A stretch of DNA of 64,000 nt from Methylomonas fluvii (GCF_014850975.1 NZ_JACXST010000002.1:930001-994000); one strand, 5' to 3'; numbered from the stretch's first letter, positions 1 through 9,307 are shown. Translations and numbers: made by a program. Notes: generated from the sequence alone by a model not told the origin.

Positions 1-1
1 A

Positions 2-202
2 ATCTTCTTCATCACTGAAATGGGCTCCGGCATCGGCCGACTGATCGTCGACCCGTTTAAACGCATTCTGTTCTCCACCAAACCCGAAGACGTCAACGCC
101 TTGAAGCAATTGCGCCGGCAAGGTTTGAGTCTGGGCGATGCCATTCAACAACTCATCGACAGTCGCCAGTCTAAAACACGGGAGTTGAATCATGGACGCT
201 AA
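2..202 (+). CDS. traC: TraC (VirB4-type ATPase), C-terminal end only
   Basis: This is the last 66 codons of a gene that begins before the window; the frame is open from base 2. The peptide carries the sequence VDPFKRILFSTKPEDV followed by a QGLSLGDAIQQL helix, which is how F-type TraC/VirB4 ATPases end. TraC powers pilus assembly and DNA transfer at the inner membrane of the type IV secretion system. No Walker motif is visible because the catalytic part lies outside the window. It overlaps the start of the next gene by 11 bases, as expected inside a tra operon. The identification rests on a short tail plus the neighbours, so the family is likely but not certain. Confidence 0.75.
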   Translation: MFFITEMGSGIGRLIVDPFKRILFSTKPEDVNALKQLRRQGLSLGDAIQQLIDSRQSKTRELNHGR

Positions 203-509
203 ATCACAATGGCTCAGCACTGTTTTAATCGCTGTCTGTCTGGGATGTCTCGGTGGCTGGTTGGCTGCGCAACAGCAATTACAACAGCCCTTAGAACGCT
301 TGAATTTGGTGACGCCGGTATTCGTGTTCGACAGAGCCAAATTGATTCAATCGATACCGCCCAATGCCAGTCAGGAGCAGATGGCCAAGATCGTCGATGA
401 CTGGCAGGGTCAAGCCAAAAAGCTCAGTGACGCAGGCTATCTGGTGATCGATTCAACAGCGGTGGTGGCCGCACCGGAGGATGTCTATGTTCGACAAGTC
501 GGACGCTAA
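192..509 (+). CDS. trbI: TrbI-like F-type conjugation protein
   Basis: A 105-residue protein with one N-terminal membrane segment (about residues 8-25, rich in Leu, Val and Gly) and a periplasmic remainder. It contains the phrase TPVFVFDRAKL and a helical region with QEQMAKIVDDWQ. This size, topology and position directly after traC fit TrbI of F-type systems, a small inner-membrane protein thought to influence pilus outgrowth or retraction. It starts inside the traC end and overlaps the next gene, so the genes are probably translationally coupled. TrbI proteins are poorly conserved, so the name rests mainly on synteny. Confidence 0.6.
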   Translation: MDAKSQWLSTVLIAVCLGCLGGWLAAQQQLQQPLERLNLVTPVFVFDRAKLIQSIPPNASQEQMAKIVDDWQGQAKKLSDAGYLVIDSTAVVAAPEDVYVRQVGR

Positions 510-1053
510 ACCGATGAATAATCCACGGTTCCAGACGCCATCCTCGCCCCGTGTCGCTCGTCCTCGTTTAGGTGTCTTCCTGCTGAAGGCGATACCGATT
601 TTGTTGCTCGTATTAACCGTGGAGCGTTACCTCGGTCAACGATTTCTGATTGGCGGCGACGACCAGGTTGATCGCTGCTTGCCGGATAAATGGGTATACC
701 TGATCGACACCCACAAGAAAGACATCTGGCGTGGCGATTTAATTGCGTTTCGCGCCGAGCGCATGGCACCATTTTTTAAGGATGGCCAGATTATCGTCAA
801 AATCGCCGCCGGGGTAACCGGCGACACCATTCACGTCGATCCGCAGCACACCACTATAAACGGTGAACCAGTTATCGACGGGCTACCCTTGACAGAGAAA
901 CTCAAGAAGCCGGCTACCCGTTTTAACCGCCATGAAACGATCCCACCCGCCGCCTATTGGGTAACCGGGCAAACCGACAAAAGCTTCGATTCGCGTTACT
1001 GGGGCTATGTCTACGACCATCAAGTGATTGGACGGGCCTATGCGTTGTTTTGA
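487..1053 (+). CDS. S26-family signal peptidase of conjugative transfer (TraF/TrhF type)
   Basis: A 188-residue protein with one membrane segment (about residues 28-50) followed by a LepB/TraF-like fold. The landmarks are RCLPDKWVYLID, a GDLIAF strand, a lysine in IIVKIAAGVTGD that matches the general-base lysine, and SFDSRYWG, the box E of S26 peptidases. In RP4 TraF the nucleophile is the Ser of a S-L/M-P motif; here the aligned position is Cys in CLP. Members of this clade process conjugative pilin or other secreted parts at the inner membrane. I chose the ATG at 487 because the GGAGG at 476-480 touches the other ATG at 481, leaving no spacer. It overlaps trbI and is overlapped by traW. 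Confidence 0.75.
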   Translation: MFDKSDAKPMNNPRFQTPSSPRVARPRLGVFLLKAIPILLLVLTVERYLGQRFLIGGDDQVDRCLPDKWVYLIDTHKKDIWRGDLIAFRAERMAPFFKDGQIIVKIAAGVTGDTIHVDPQHTTINGEPVIDGLPLTEKLKKPATRFNRHETIPPAAYWVTGQTDKSFDSRYWGYVYDHQVIGRAYALF

Positions 1054-2239
1054 TCGGTTACAGCGTCCTTGGCGTCAATCGGCGGTTTGTTTTCTCTGCT
1101 GGTTCAGTGTGCATACGGTTCAGGCTGAAGAAGCCTGGCTAGATCGTTCTCAGGCCATCTTGCAAGCCTTGGAAGGCCAGCCTCGACCTGAGTGGTTGAA
1201 CGGTCAGACTGATCAACAGGACATGAAACACCAGGCGCGACAAGTCTTGGAAGCTTCGCAGGCGATCCAAGCAGAGGCGCTATCGACGGGATCGGAAAAC
1301 GTCCACCCGACAAATCCTTCGAACAAACCAGTCACACTGCTGTTTGTCTCGTTTTCACTCGGCGATACGGCGCTGAAAGGCATCTTTGAAGAAGCGGCCG
1401 GCCGAGATGATGTGTTACTGGTGTTTCGTGGCCCTAAACCCGGCCAAAAACTGCCGGCTTTGATGGCTGACCTCAAACGTTTGCTGAAAGGCATCGATCC
1501 ACTGCCCAACATCATCATCGATCCCACCCGTTTTCAGCGCTGGTCGGTGACGTCGGTGCCTGACATTATCGTCGAACAGGATGGGAAATCCCGTTTACAC
1601 GTTCATGGCGTCAGTAGTTTGTCCTGGCTGGACGAGCAACTCAAAGCCGGCAAGCAGGGTGATTTGGGAACCTTGGGCGATATCGGCGAGATTGCCGAAA
1701 TCGACTTGCTGGAAGAACTCAAACGCCGGATGGCCGCCATCGACTGGAAACAAAAGCAGCGACAGGCTATCGCTCGGTTCTGGGAACAGCAAAAATTTGA
1801 AGACTTACCTATTGCTCAGGAGGATCACGATCGGTCCGTGGATCTGACCATTACCGCACCGCGCGATCTAGCAGCGCCCAACGGTCAGCTGATCATCCGA
1901 GCCGGACAAACTGTCAATCCGTTGGACAAGATGCCGTTTGGCTTATGCCTGATGGTATTCGATGCCACGGTGCCAGCACAAGTTGAGCTGATTCAGCATC
2001 AATCCTGCCAGGACAAAAAGGCCCACATGATGTATTTGGCCACGTCTCTGTCGCGTCAGGATGGTTGGGACAACTTGCAGCGTTTGGAAACTGCGCTTCA
2101 GGCACCGGTGTATTTACTGACTCCGGATGTGCGAAGTCGTTTTCAATTACAGCAGGTACCGGCGATTGTCGAACAAGTCGGCAACCGTCTGATTGTTCAT
2201 GAACGAAAACTGCCTGTTTCATCGGGAGAGCGGTCATGA
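1040..2239 (+). CDS. traW: TraW with fused TrbC domain, periplasmic F-type transfer protein
   Basis: A 399-residue exported protein. The first 30 residues form a signal peptide ending near VQAEE. Residues about 90-200 contain TLLFVSFSLGD, VLLVFRGPKPGQ and a VPDIIVEQDGK strand, which match the thioredoxin-like TrbC domain of F-type systems. Residues about 265-395 contain QLIIRAGQTVNPLDKMPF, the hallmark of TraW, and a second thioredoxin-like stretch. F plasmid encodes TrbC and TraW separately; they cooperate in pilus assembly, so this is a fusion. The ATG at 1040 was chosen over an in-frame TTG at 1028 because it begins a clean signal peptide. The stop overlaps traU. Confidence 0.85.
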   Translation: MRCFDRLQRPWRQSAVCFLCWFSVHTVQAEEAWLDRSQAILQALEGQPRPEWLNGQTDQQDMKHQARQVLEASQAIQAEALSTGSENVHPTNPSNKPVTLLFVSFSLGDTALKGIFEEAAGRDDVLLVFRGPKPGQKLPALMADLKRLLKGIDPLPNIIIDPTRFQRWSVTSVPDIIVEQDGKSRLHVHGVSSLSWLDEQLKAGKQGDLGTLGDIGEIAEIDLLEELKRRMAAIDWKQKQRQAIARFWEQQKFEDLPIAQEDHDRSVDLTITAPRDLAAPNGQLIIRAGQTVNPLDKMPFGLCLMVFDATVPAQVELIQHQSCQDKKAHMMYLATSLSRQDGWDNLQRLETALQAPVYLLTPDVRSRFQLQQVPAIVEQVGNRLIVHERKLPVSSGERS

Positions 2240-3267
2240 AACGATTCGTTTTCCCTTGGGTTTTGGGAGGCTTGATAACACTGGCAACCCCGCTTTATGC
2301 CGACACCACAACCAATAGCGTCGATCCGTTGTGCTCCGACGCCGAGCTGTGGTCCGGCAAGTTGGTCACCGATATTTGCTGGAGCTGTTTGTTTCCGATT
2401 CGGGCGGCAGGAGCTTCGCTGGGCGGTGGCAACGTACCGAGCATCGCGACTGATGAGAAGTTCTGTTTCTGTACCGATCCGATGGGTATTCCGGAACTGG
2501 GCATGACCATGGGGCTTTGGAATCCGGCGAGGCTGATCGAGATTGTCCGCAATCCCTGGTGCTCGCCGGCTTTGGGAGGCCATAAATTCAGTGCCTCGAA
2601 CGTGCGTCTGATCGCCACCACCGGCAAAGCCGACTTCGATGCCAGCGAGATGTCGTTTTTCAATTACCACTATTTCGCGTTTCCGTTGACCATTTTGCTG
2701 GATCTGTTCTGGGATGGTCGCTGCAACAGTGATGGCTATCGGGATTTCGATTTGCTGTATGTCTCGGAACTGGATCCGACCTGGAATAACGATTTGCTAG
2801 CGTTCTTCACCAGCCCGGAAACGGCGTTGTTCGCCAATCCGGTGGCCATTTCCGCTTGTGTCGCCGATGCCGCAGCGGCCGCCACCGGCAATCCCTTGGA
2901 AGCCTTGTTCTGGTGTGCCGGCGCCTGGGGTCATATGTATCCCTTATCCGGGATTTCGCCGACCAGTTACGGGACCGATCCCAGGATTACCAGCTTGTTG
3001 GCAACGCGCGCCACGGCCTCCTTGCATCGACGCGGGCTGGCCTGGAAAACCTCCGGCAACGATGCTTTGTGCGGCGGCTATATCTACCCCTTTATCCCCA
3101 AATCGCAATACCGGCTATCGATGTTTTATCCGGTCGCGGAAACCGAATCCAATCACGTCATTGGCGAGACGACGTTTAAATGGGGTGTGGGGCGCACCTA
3201 TCCTGGGCCGGGTGAAGACCATCTCTACCTGCTGTGGAGGTGGGTTGACTGCTGCTCAGGATATTAG
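2236..3267 (+). CDS. traU: TraU, periplasmic F-type mating-pair protein
   Basis: A 343-residue cysteine-rich exported protein. An N-terminal signal peptide ends near residue 22 (PLYADTT). Recognisable TraU stretches are CWSCLFPIR, CFCTDPMGIPELG, MTMGLWNPARLIEI and FWDGRCNSDGY, with many paired cysteines that probably form disulfides in the periplasm. TraU is needed for DNA transfer and works with TraN and TraW in mating-pair formation. The length fits the family (about 330 residues). Its ATG overlaps the traW stop, and traN follows after 5 bases, so it is within one operon. Confidence 0.93.
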   Translation: MKRFVFPWVLGGLITLATPLYADTTTNSVDPLCSDAELWSGKLVTDICWSCLFPIRAAGASLGGGNVPSIATDEKFCFCTDPMGIPELGMTMGLWNPARLIEIVRNPWCSPALGGHKFSASNVRLIATTGKADFDASEMSFFNYHYFAFPLTILLDLFWDGRCNSDGYRDFDLLYVSELDPTWNNDLLAFFTSPETALFANPVAISACVADAAAAATGNPLEALFWCAGAWGHMYPLSGISPTSYGTDPRITSLLATRATASLHRRGLAWKTSGNDALCGGYIYPFIPKSQYRLSMFYPVAETESNHVIGETTFKWGVGRTYPGPGEDHLYLLWRWVDCCSGY

Positions 3268-3272
3268 TCATT

Positions 3273-6050
3273 ATGAAACAAGCATTTAACTCTCATTCAG
3301 TAATAAATCAAAGTCTGTCTGCCGTGTTGTGCGTGACGATGGCTTGGACACCGTTTGGTGTGTCCTGGGCCGATGCGATTCAGGCGGCCGGGCGTGATGG
3401 CCAACAACTCGGTCAGCAAGTCCTCGATGGTTTTGCTTTTCCGCTGGATACCAGCAATGGCACGCTGACCTTGAATCCGGGGACTGCTCAGGAAAGTGCC
3501 ATATCGATTGGCACCTTGTTTCCGGATACCAACAGTGCTACAACCACGACCCAGGACTTTGCCGATCTCTATGGCAACAACCCCGGCACACTGGCAGCGG
3601 GGTTGAACGCGCAGACCGCCTTGAACGGCGAAACCAGCTTCACCGGCGAAGCCTATCGCACCCTGATTGACAACGCCCACCAGTCGCATCCGGATTTACA
3701 CAACGATGCAGTCTGGACTGCCGGTGATCAGGTGTTTGCTAATTTCACGCCCTGGGCGCAGTCGTTTTCGGACTGTACCACCGTGACCACGCAAACCGAG
3801 ACCAGCCATTCGGTCCGTATCCCCGACTATCAATTGTGTCTGCGCCAACCGACGGTACCGCAAAGTTGTACCGCCACCCATCAAGTTAACGTCGAAACAT
3901 TGCTCAGCTTTGTCTCCGGAAACGGAGGCATGTCCAGCTGTGGATCTGGCTGCATGGATTTGTATGTGGGCCGCGTTGGCGATAACTATTGGTCAGCCGG
4001 TTGCGGCATATTCAACTGGGAAGTCACATACAACGTCCTGCATCCTGAAGCCATCATCAGCGCCACGCTGGAAGACGTCGAATTCGATGATCATGCCCGC
4101 GTCTATTACGGCGGGAATCTGATCTATACCGGTTCCACCGGCTGGGGTGGCTCATGTGAGCTCAGCAATAGCTGGGTCGACCATCCCAATCGCGACGTCA
4201 CCTATGCCTTCAACAGTACGGGCAACAAAGTCTTCAAACAGGAAACCATGGTTGGTGGTAATGGTGAAGGTTATTCCAGGATTCGACTTCGCTACGATTT
4301 GTCGAAACTGATCACCCAGGATCAATGGAGTTGGAGTGGCCCGAATTGCCAAAACTTAGCCAATGCGATTACTGACGGCATTTGTCAGGCCGGCAGCCAA
4401 TTGAGTTGTACTAGCGATCCTGCCAATGCTTCGGGTTGTTACGTCGATCCAACTTCGCAGGTGATGGTTTGCGGCACGGATTTGGCACAAGCCCCGGTGG
4501 CCAGTTCGACCGGGATTCGCAATACCTGTATGAATATCCAGTCCTCTGGACACTGCGATTTGAATCAGTATGGCCAATGTTGGACCGACACCGCCGGCAC
4601 CCATTGCTTGGAGCCTCCGGCCAATGGTACGCCCACGAATAGTTGTTCGACTTTGGAGACGCAAGGCTGCTCGTTCATCAAAAGCCAATGCACCAGTGTA
4701 CTCGCCTCCGGCACCTGCTGGGACAGCGTCGATACTTATGACTGCGGGCAAACGGTGGGCATTCCCGGCATTCAAAGCAATTCCCAACAGCAATGCGCCG
4801 GGCCGATTCGCTGCATGGGCGAAGATTGCATTACCGTGAATCGCACCCAGAGTCAGGATTTCAGCAAGGCGGTCGCCTTACTCAACAGCGCTCAGCAAAT
4901 GGCGATGGACTTGCATTGCGACTACGCCAACGCCGATCTGCAGCAGAAGGATCCGACCACCTGTCAGGTATTCCAGGGTAAACCCGCCAGTTGCAAAATG
5001 GTCGGCGGCGCTCTCAGTCTGGTGGATTGCTGCGAAACACCTTCGGGTGCGATGGGGCTAGGCCGCTACATTGATTTGCTGATCGCTACCAGTCAGATGG
5101 ACAGCGCAGTCATGGCTATGGACAGTACCTCGGCGATTCGGGGCGCTTGGGAAACCATGCGAACTCCGTTTACTTTAGCCGGCGATGCCTGGAACAGTTT
5201 TCAGGCGGATTTTGCCTCGACGGTGAATGACTTGGTTGGTACCGACATGCTCAGTACCAGCGATATTGCGTCGCAAGGCTTGCTCGATTCTCTCAAAGGC
5301 GAATTGATGAAATCGGTGGCGGAATGGATCGGCCAGACCTTTGGCGAAGCGGCCGGCAATGCCTTGTTCAGCGCTGGCGGCCAGGCTGCCTTCGATTCGG
5401 CGGGCAATTTAACCCCGGCGGCGGAATCGGGTGGCGTCGAGTTGGGCGGCGGTGCCGCGGTCGCCGGCGAACTGCTCAGTACGCTGATGACGGCCTACAC
5501 CGTGGTGATGATCATCATCATGATTATCCAGATCGTCTATTCCTGCGAAGAACCGGAGTACGAACTCGCAGCCAAGAAACAACTGAAAGTCTGCACGGAC
5601 CTCGGCACCTATTGCGAGAGCAAGGTAGCTGGCGTGTGTTGGGTGCGCAAGGAAAGTTACTGCTGCTACAACTCGCCGCTAGCGCGCATTCTCAACGAAC
5701 AAATCAAACCGCAGTTGGGCATGGATTTTGGCACGCCGGAAAGTCCCAGTTGTACCGGCATCAAAGTCGCGGACCTGGACCGGGTGGACTGGACCCAAGT
5801 CTATCTGGACGAATGGTTGGCGATCCTGGCGCAGACGGGGCATTTGCCGACCGCCGCCAATGCCGCAGCCATGCTGAATCTGGATCAACTCACCGGCACA
5901 GGCAGCCGACTCAATCCGCAGAAATACGGCGCAGCCTCCAGCGGCCGCCAAGACACCTTAACCCGTACTCAAGGCCGGATGACCGATTTGGATGTACCCA
6001 CGGTCAAACGGCAGTCGGAACTGGAAGGCTGGGGTATGGGGCCGCAATGA
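3273..6050 (+). CDS. traN: TraN, outer-membrane mating-pair stabilisation protein
   Basis: A 925-residue exported protein with a signal peptide (about residues 1-35, cleavage near SWADAIQ) and a very high cysteine content. Many short CxC and CxxxC groups lie between residues 400 and 600 (for example CMGEDCITV, SCKMVGGALSLVDCC), typical of F-type TraN adhesins that stabilise contact with the recipient's outer membrane. The N-terminal third is less conserved in the family and may decide recipient range. A hydrophobic stretch (YTVVMIIIMIIQIVY) lies near residue 745. It closes the transfer operon; the next gene is convergent, and backbone synteny resumes only beyond the cargo at about 32 kb. Confidence 0.92.
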   Translation: MKQAFNSHSVINQSLSAVLCVTMAWTPFGVSWADAIQAAGRDGQQLGQQVLDGFAFPLDTSNGTLTLNPGTAQESAISIGTLFPDTNSATTTTQDFADLYGNNPGTLAAGLNAQTALNGETSFTGEAYRTLIDNAHQSHPDLHNDAVWTAGDQVFANFTPWAQSFSDCTTVTTQTETSHSVRIPDYQLCLRQPTVPQSCTATHQVNVETLLSFVSGNGGMSSCGSGCMDLYVGRVGDNYWSAGCGIFNWEVTYNVLHPEAIISATLEDVEFDDHARVYYGGNLIYTGSTGWGGSCELSNSWVDHPNRDVTYAFNSTGNKVFKQETMVGGNGEGYSRIRLRYDLSKLITQDQWSWSGPNCQNLANAITDGICQAGSQLSCTSDPANASGCYVDPTSQVMVCGTDLAQAPVASSTGIRNTCMNIQSSGHCDLNQYGQCWTDTAGTHCLEPPANGTPTNSCSTLETQGCSFIKSQCTSVLASGTCWDSVDTYDCGQTVGIPGIQSNSQQQCAGPIRCMGEDCITVNRTQSQDFSKAVALLNSAQQMAMDLHCDYANADLQQKDPTTCQVFQGKPASCKMVGGALSLVDCCETPSGAMGLGRYIDLLIATSQMDSAVMAMDSTSAIRGAWETMRTPFTLAGDAWNSFQADFASTVNDLVGTDMLSTSDIASQGLLDSLKGELMKSVAEWIGQTFGEAAGNALFSAGGQAAFDSAGNLTPAAESGGVELGGGAAVAGELLSTLMTAYTVVMIIIMIIQIVYSCEEPEYELAAKKQLKVCTDLGTYCESKVAGVCWVRKESYCCYNSPLARILNEQIKPQLGMDFGTPESPSCTGIKVADLDRVDWTQVYLDEWLAILAQTGHLPTAANAAAMLNLDQLTGTGSRLNPQKYGAASSGRQDTLTRTQGRMTDLDVPTVKRQSELEGWGMGPQ

Positions 6051-6063
6051 TGCGGCCTAAAAT

Positions 6064-6336
6064 TTACTGAACCGTGTCTTTCAGGCCTTTGCCGGCTTTG
6101 AAGGATGGCAATTTGGCGGCAGCAATCGTAATGGCTTCGCCTGTTTGTGGATTGCGTCCAGCGCGTTCGGCACGTTCTTTTACTTCAAAGGTACCAAAGC
6201 CTACCAAAGCCACGGAATCACCGGATTTCAACGCGGCTTGAATGGATTGAGTAATGCCATCCAATGCGCGACTGGCGTCGGCTTTGGTCAGGTTGGAGTG
6301 GCTGGCGATGGCGTCGATGAGGTCGGATTTGTTCAT
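6064..6336 (-). CDS. HU-family histone-like DNA-binding protein
   Basis: A 90-residue protein starting [20 protein letters not shown] with the HU signature [21 protein letters not shown], where the RNPQTG arm inserts into the DNA minor groove. HU dimers bend DNA and assist recombination and replication. A good ribosome site (AGGAAA) lies just before the ATG at 6336. The gene is convergent with traN, 13 bases apart. A second, clearly related HU gene lies at 59149-59424. Both sit in cargo segments, so they may be element-borne HUs that help the element compact or mobilise its DNA; that role is inference. Confidence 0.93.
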   Translation of the reverse strand: MNKSDLIDAIASHSNLTKADASRALDGITQSIQAALKSGDSVALVGFGTFEVKERAERAGRNPQTGEAITIAAAKLPSFKAGKGLKDTVQ

Positions 6337-6399
6337 TGAATAATTTCCTAAGGGGTATAAAAATAGATTTGTTCTGCCATTAATTTGATTGGAATTTTT

Positions 6400-7551
6400 T
6401 TACCAAAATTTGCAGTATCGACCAAACAAAAAAGTGCAAAAGAGCAAAACTCCCGCTATCAAAACTTCCACAAATAACAAGGCATTTTTCTGTTGTTTAT
6501 AGCGTTTGTCGAGTTCGCCATACATTGGCATCAATTTGGTAGCTAACGCGGCATGTTCAACGGTCAATTTTTCTTTCAACTCACTTATTTCATCATTAAT
6601 CGCTTTCAAGCTATGACGCTGATTTCTTAAAAGCATATTCATGAAGCCCGTGAATATTAAGGCTCCAAACCAAAGAGCCCAGTTTTTTAAAGAATCTCCC
6701 GCTTTCTCGTCCATCTGAGACCCAACTAACAACAGCGCCGCAGGGACGGCTAATAGCTGATTTTGAATCTCCGCAAACACCTTGTTCAATTTTAAGGTGT
6801 ATTCCAAGCGGTTTTCCTGAACTTCCTCTCGCACTTTCTCAAAAGAAAACCCGGCAACATAAAGTTGATAATTATCGCGAGCCCGCCGTTTGAGTTCGTC
6901 AAACACGGAAAGTAGATGCTTAAATCTCTCATCGCCGGGTACATTTTTTAGCATTTCCATCAGCGCAGACTTGAGAATGCTTTTACGCTGCTCTGTATAA
7001 GCATCGTCAACGATAAATTCGTTACGCAAGCTGTTTAACTCAGAAAGCGCTCTAAGGTCGGCAGCCCCATAGTCGATAGTTAACTCGAATTTCTCCTTGA
7101 CCATGAAAACTAACGCAAGACGACCTGCACTAGGCTGAGAAACATCGGCTATCTCTTCCAGTAATTTTATTAAATCGACAACTTGGGAATATCGATCGGC
7201 AAATTGATCCTGAGTAGCGTCGGCAGAATAGAAATTTGTTTCTATGACAAAATATGACCTCGGTTTAGCAAAACGAAAGTTATGATGTTGTAAAAACTCA
7301 TCCCAAGTACTCGCAAAAAACATCTCGGGTAAACGTGGAATCGCAACGTCTCTAACTTTAAATGGCTGACCAAGCGCTCGCTGTTCATCAAACGCTGTTG
7401 GCAGCATGTAATGGCCGTCAGCATCTAATTTCCTCAGAACTGTAAGTGTTTCGGCCGTAAGACTATCGATGTAACCATGAAGTAACGCGTCCTCCACAAA
7501 GGGAGCCGTCAATTCTCGGCATAGTCTTACAACCAAATCAAGTTGGGTCAT
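6400..7551 (-). CDS. Membrane-anchored protein of unknown function, partner of the NdpA-like gene
   Basis: A 383-residue protein that I do not recognise. Residues 1-270 look soluble and mainly helical. The C-terminal third has two hydrophobic segments flanking a charged coiled-coil-like region: one near residues 285-310 (WALWFGALIFTGFMNMLL) and one at the end (VEVLIAGVLLFCTFLFG). Between them lies a heptad-rich stretch with ISELKEKLTVEH. Its start overlaps the end of the ndpA-like gene by 14 bases, so the two were made as a coupled operon. A nucleoid-associated protein paired with a membrane effector-like protein inside a defence-rich cargo zone suggests a defence or toxin module, but nothing in the sequence proves it. 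Confidence 0.7.
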   Translation of the reverse strand: MTQLDLVVRLCRELTAPFVEDALLHGYIDSLTAETLTVLRKLDADGHYMLPTAFDEQRALGQPFKVRDVAIPRLPEMFFASTWDEFLQHHNFRFAKPRSYFVIETNFYSADATQDQFADRYSQVVDLIKLLEEIADVSQPSAGRLALVFMVKEKFELTIDYGAADLRALSELNSLRNEFIVDDAYTEQRKSILKSALMEMLKNVPGDERFKHLLSVFDELKRRARDNYQLYVAGFSFEKVREEVQENRLEYTLKLNKVFAEIQNQLLAVPAALLLVGSQMDEKAGDSLKNWALWFGALIFTGFMNMLLRNQRHSLKAINDEISELKEKLTVEHAALATKLMPMYGELDKRYKQQKNALLFVEVLIAGVLLFCTFLFGRYCKFW

Positions 7552-7989
7552 CGCTTTCAGTTGATGTTGGTTTCAAGCGTTGTTTAAATTCCAAAGGCAA
7601 GTCTTTGATAATCAGTGTTTCGGTAAGGTCATCATAGATGACACGTGAGCCTAGAATCGACTCTTCGAAATCCAATGTCAACTTTGAATCCTTAATCCGA
7701 TGGCGGCGCAAACCGCGGTAGATTCGACTATTCGGCTCAAAGCCATCTCCAAGCGGATAATCTTTACTCGTGACAAATTCAGAGAAGCTAGCAGGCTGTT
7801 GATCGTCAAGACGCATAGACAATGCATCCAGACTAATGCCTTTCTTTTCCTTGGTACATTCGACACAGTAGGCATGAACTCTTTGGCGCATTTCTCGCGC
7901 TTTGTCGACATCAAATTGCTTTTCTTCACAATAGTCCCTGACTACCTGGAGTAAAAGCTTGGTTTGCTCTGCCGATTCGGTTAATTCCG
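7538..7989 (-). pseudogene. NdpA/YejK-like nucleoid-associated protein, 3' part (interrupted)
   Basis: This is the C-terminal 150 codons of a gene cut by an insertion. The frame stays open to base 7989 (FTELTESAEQTKLLLQ upstream of the first internal Met). It contains GDGFEPNSRIYRGLRRHR, LTLDFEESILG and TLIIKDLPLEFKQRL, the C-terminal features of 37-kDa nucleoid-associated proteins (NdpA, YejK). Joining base 7989 to 13824 and counting the CCG duplication once restores one frame reading FLGVTELTES across the junction, about 343 codons in all, close to the 335 of YejK. The fragment has no obvious start of its own, and the downstream membrane-protein gene may have lost its promoter. Confidence 0.85.
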
Positions 7990-8055
7990 TAAAGTGGACC
8001 CCAAAAACCGGACAGTAGTTTAAGCTAAGCCCTGGCGAGAAATAGTAGGCAGGAC

Positions 8056-8349
8056 ATGAGCGAAAGCAAACGGAAGATATTTACCGGGGACCAAAAAGCC
8101 AAGGTTGCTTTGGAAGCAGTGAGAGGGACGAAGACGATCAATGAAATTGCCCAAGAGCACGGCGTGCATCCCACCCAGGTCAGTCAATGGAAAAAGGAAT
8201 TGCTGGATCATGCGGGCAGTCTGTTTGAAGGCAAGCGCGGGCCGAAACCGGTTAATGTGCAGAATGATCCGGACCGATTGTATGCGAAGATCGGGCAGTT
8301 GAATATGGAACTGGACTGGCTTAAAAAAAAGTCTGGGATCAGCCTGTAG
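8056..8349 (+). CDS. IS3-family transposase OrfA
   Basis: A 97-residue protein with the helix-turn-helix typical of IS3 OrfA: FTGDQKAKVALEAVRG, NEIAQEHGVHPTQVSQWKKE, and a leucine-zipper-like tail ending LDWLKKKSGISL. It binds the IS ends. The frame ends at 8349, but a run of eight A (8323-8330) lies 17 bases before the stop. A -1 slip there would lead into the OrfB frame, which is open from that point. This is the usual programmed frameshift that makes the OrfAB transposase. Confidence 0.93.
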   Translation: MSESKRKIFTGDQKAKVALEAVRGTKTINEIAQEHGVHPTQVSQWKKELLDHAGSLFEGKRGPKPVNVQNDPDRLYAKIGQLNMELDWLKKKSGISL

Positions 8350-9245
8350 AGCGGCGTCAAACCTGGGTAGCAGCCGATGACGAGCTAGCGTTATCCACAC
8401 AATGTCAATTGCTCAACGTCACGCGTTCTGTGGTGTACGCGCAAAAAATGCGATTACTGAAAGCCGTTGACGAGGATGAAGGCCTGTTGTTGCGTCTGCT
8501 CGATGAGGAATATACGCGGCACCCTTTTTATGGCTCTCGGCGGATGACGGAATATCTGCGTAGCTGCGGACATGTGGTTAATCGCAAGCGGGTTCAGCGC
8601 TTGATGCGAACCCTCGGATTGGCAGGCATGGCGCCCGGCCCCAATACCAGCAAGCCGCATCCGCAACACAAGCTTTATCCGTACCTGTTGAGAGGCGTCG
8701 ACATCATCCGGCCCAACCAGGTGTGGAGTACCGACATCACCTATATTCGGTTACCACGCGGCTTTGTCTATCTGGTGGCGATCATCGACTGGTACAGTCG
8801 CAGGGTGTTGTCATGGCGATTATCGAACACGATGGATGCCGGGTTTTGCGTGGACTGTTTGGAACAAGCCATCAAGGCCCACGGCACGCCCGAGATCTTC
8901 AATAGTGATCAGGGATCACAATTTACCAGCGACGCTTTCACCGGTGTATTGATCGAGCACGACATCACGATCAGCATGGATGGACGAGGCCGGGCCCTGG
9001 ACAATATCTTTGTCGAGCGGCTATGGCGAACGGTGAAATACGAAGAGGTGTATTTGAAACAACATGCCAGCCTACAAGACTTGTTGCTGGGCTTGACTCG
9101 CTACTTCATGTTTTACAACGAGGAGCGGTTGCATCAATCGTTGGATTATAAAACGCCAGAGATGGTATATCGAACGGCGACGGGGGGCGGCGCCAAAATT
9201 GTGGATAAATTTAACGAGGCGACGGATGCGTCAGCTCTTGTGTAG
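8325..9245 (+). CDS. IS3-family transposase OrfB (rve catalytic domain), made by -1 frameshift
   Basis: The catalytic half of the transposase. The frame is open from the A-run at 8323-8330 and joins OrfA through a -1 shift. If translated alone it could begin at the TTG at 8409. The integrase-type DDE residues are visible: D in WSTDITYIRLPRGFVYL, D in FNSDQGSQFTS, and E in DNIFVERLWRTVKYEEVY, followed by the RLHQSLDYKTPEMVY tail common in IS3 and IS150-type elements. The reading frame is intact, so this IS could still be active if its split right end is recognised. Confidence 0.93.
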   Translation, partial: KKVWDQPVERRQTWVAADDELALSTQCQLLNVTRSVVYAQKMRLLKAVDEDEGLLLRLLDEEYTRHPFYGSRRMTEYLRSCGHVVNRKRVQRLMRTLGLAGMAPGPNTSKPHPQHKLYPYLLRGVDIIRPNQVWSTDITYIRLPRGFVYLVAIIDWYSRRVLSWRLSNTMDAGFCVDCLEQAIKAHGTPEIFNSDQGSQFTSDAFTGVLIEHDITISMDGRGRALDNIFVERLWRTVKYEEVYLKQHASLQDLLLGLTRYFMFYNEERLHQSLDYKTPEMVYRTATGGGAKIVDKFNEATDASALV

Positions 9246-9307
9246 AAGAATTGGGACAGCGCCATTCAGCTGGAGTGTGAACTGGGCTCTATCTTAAACT
9301 GAGCAAT

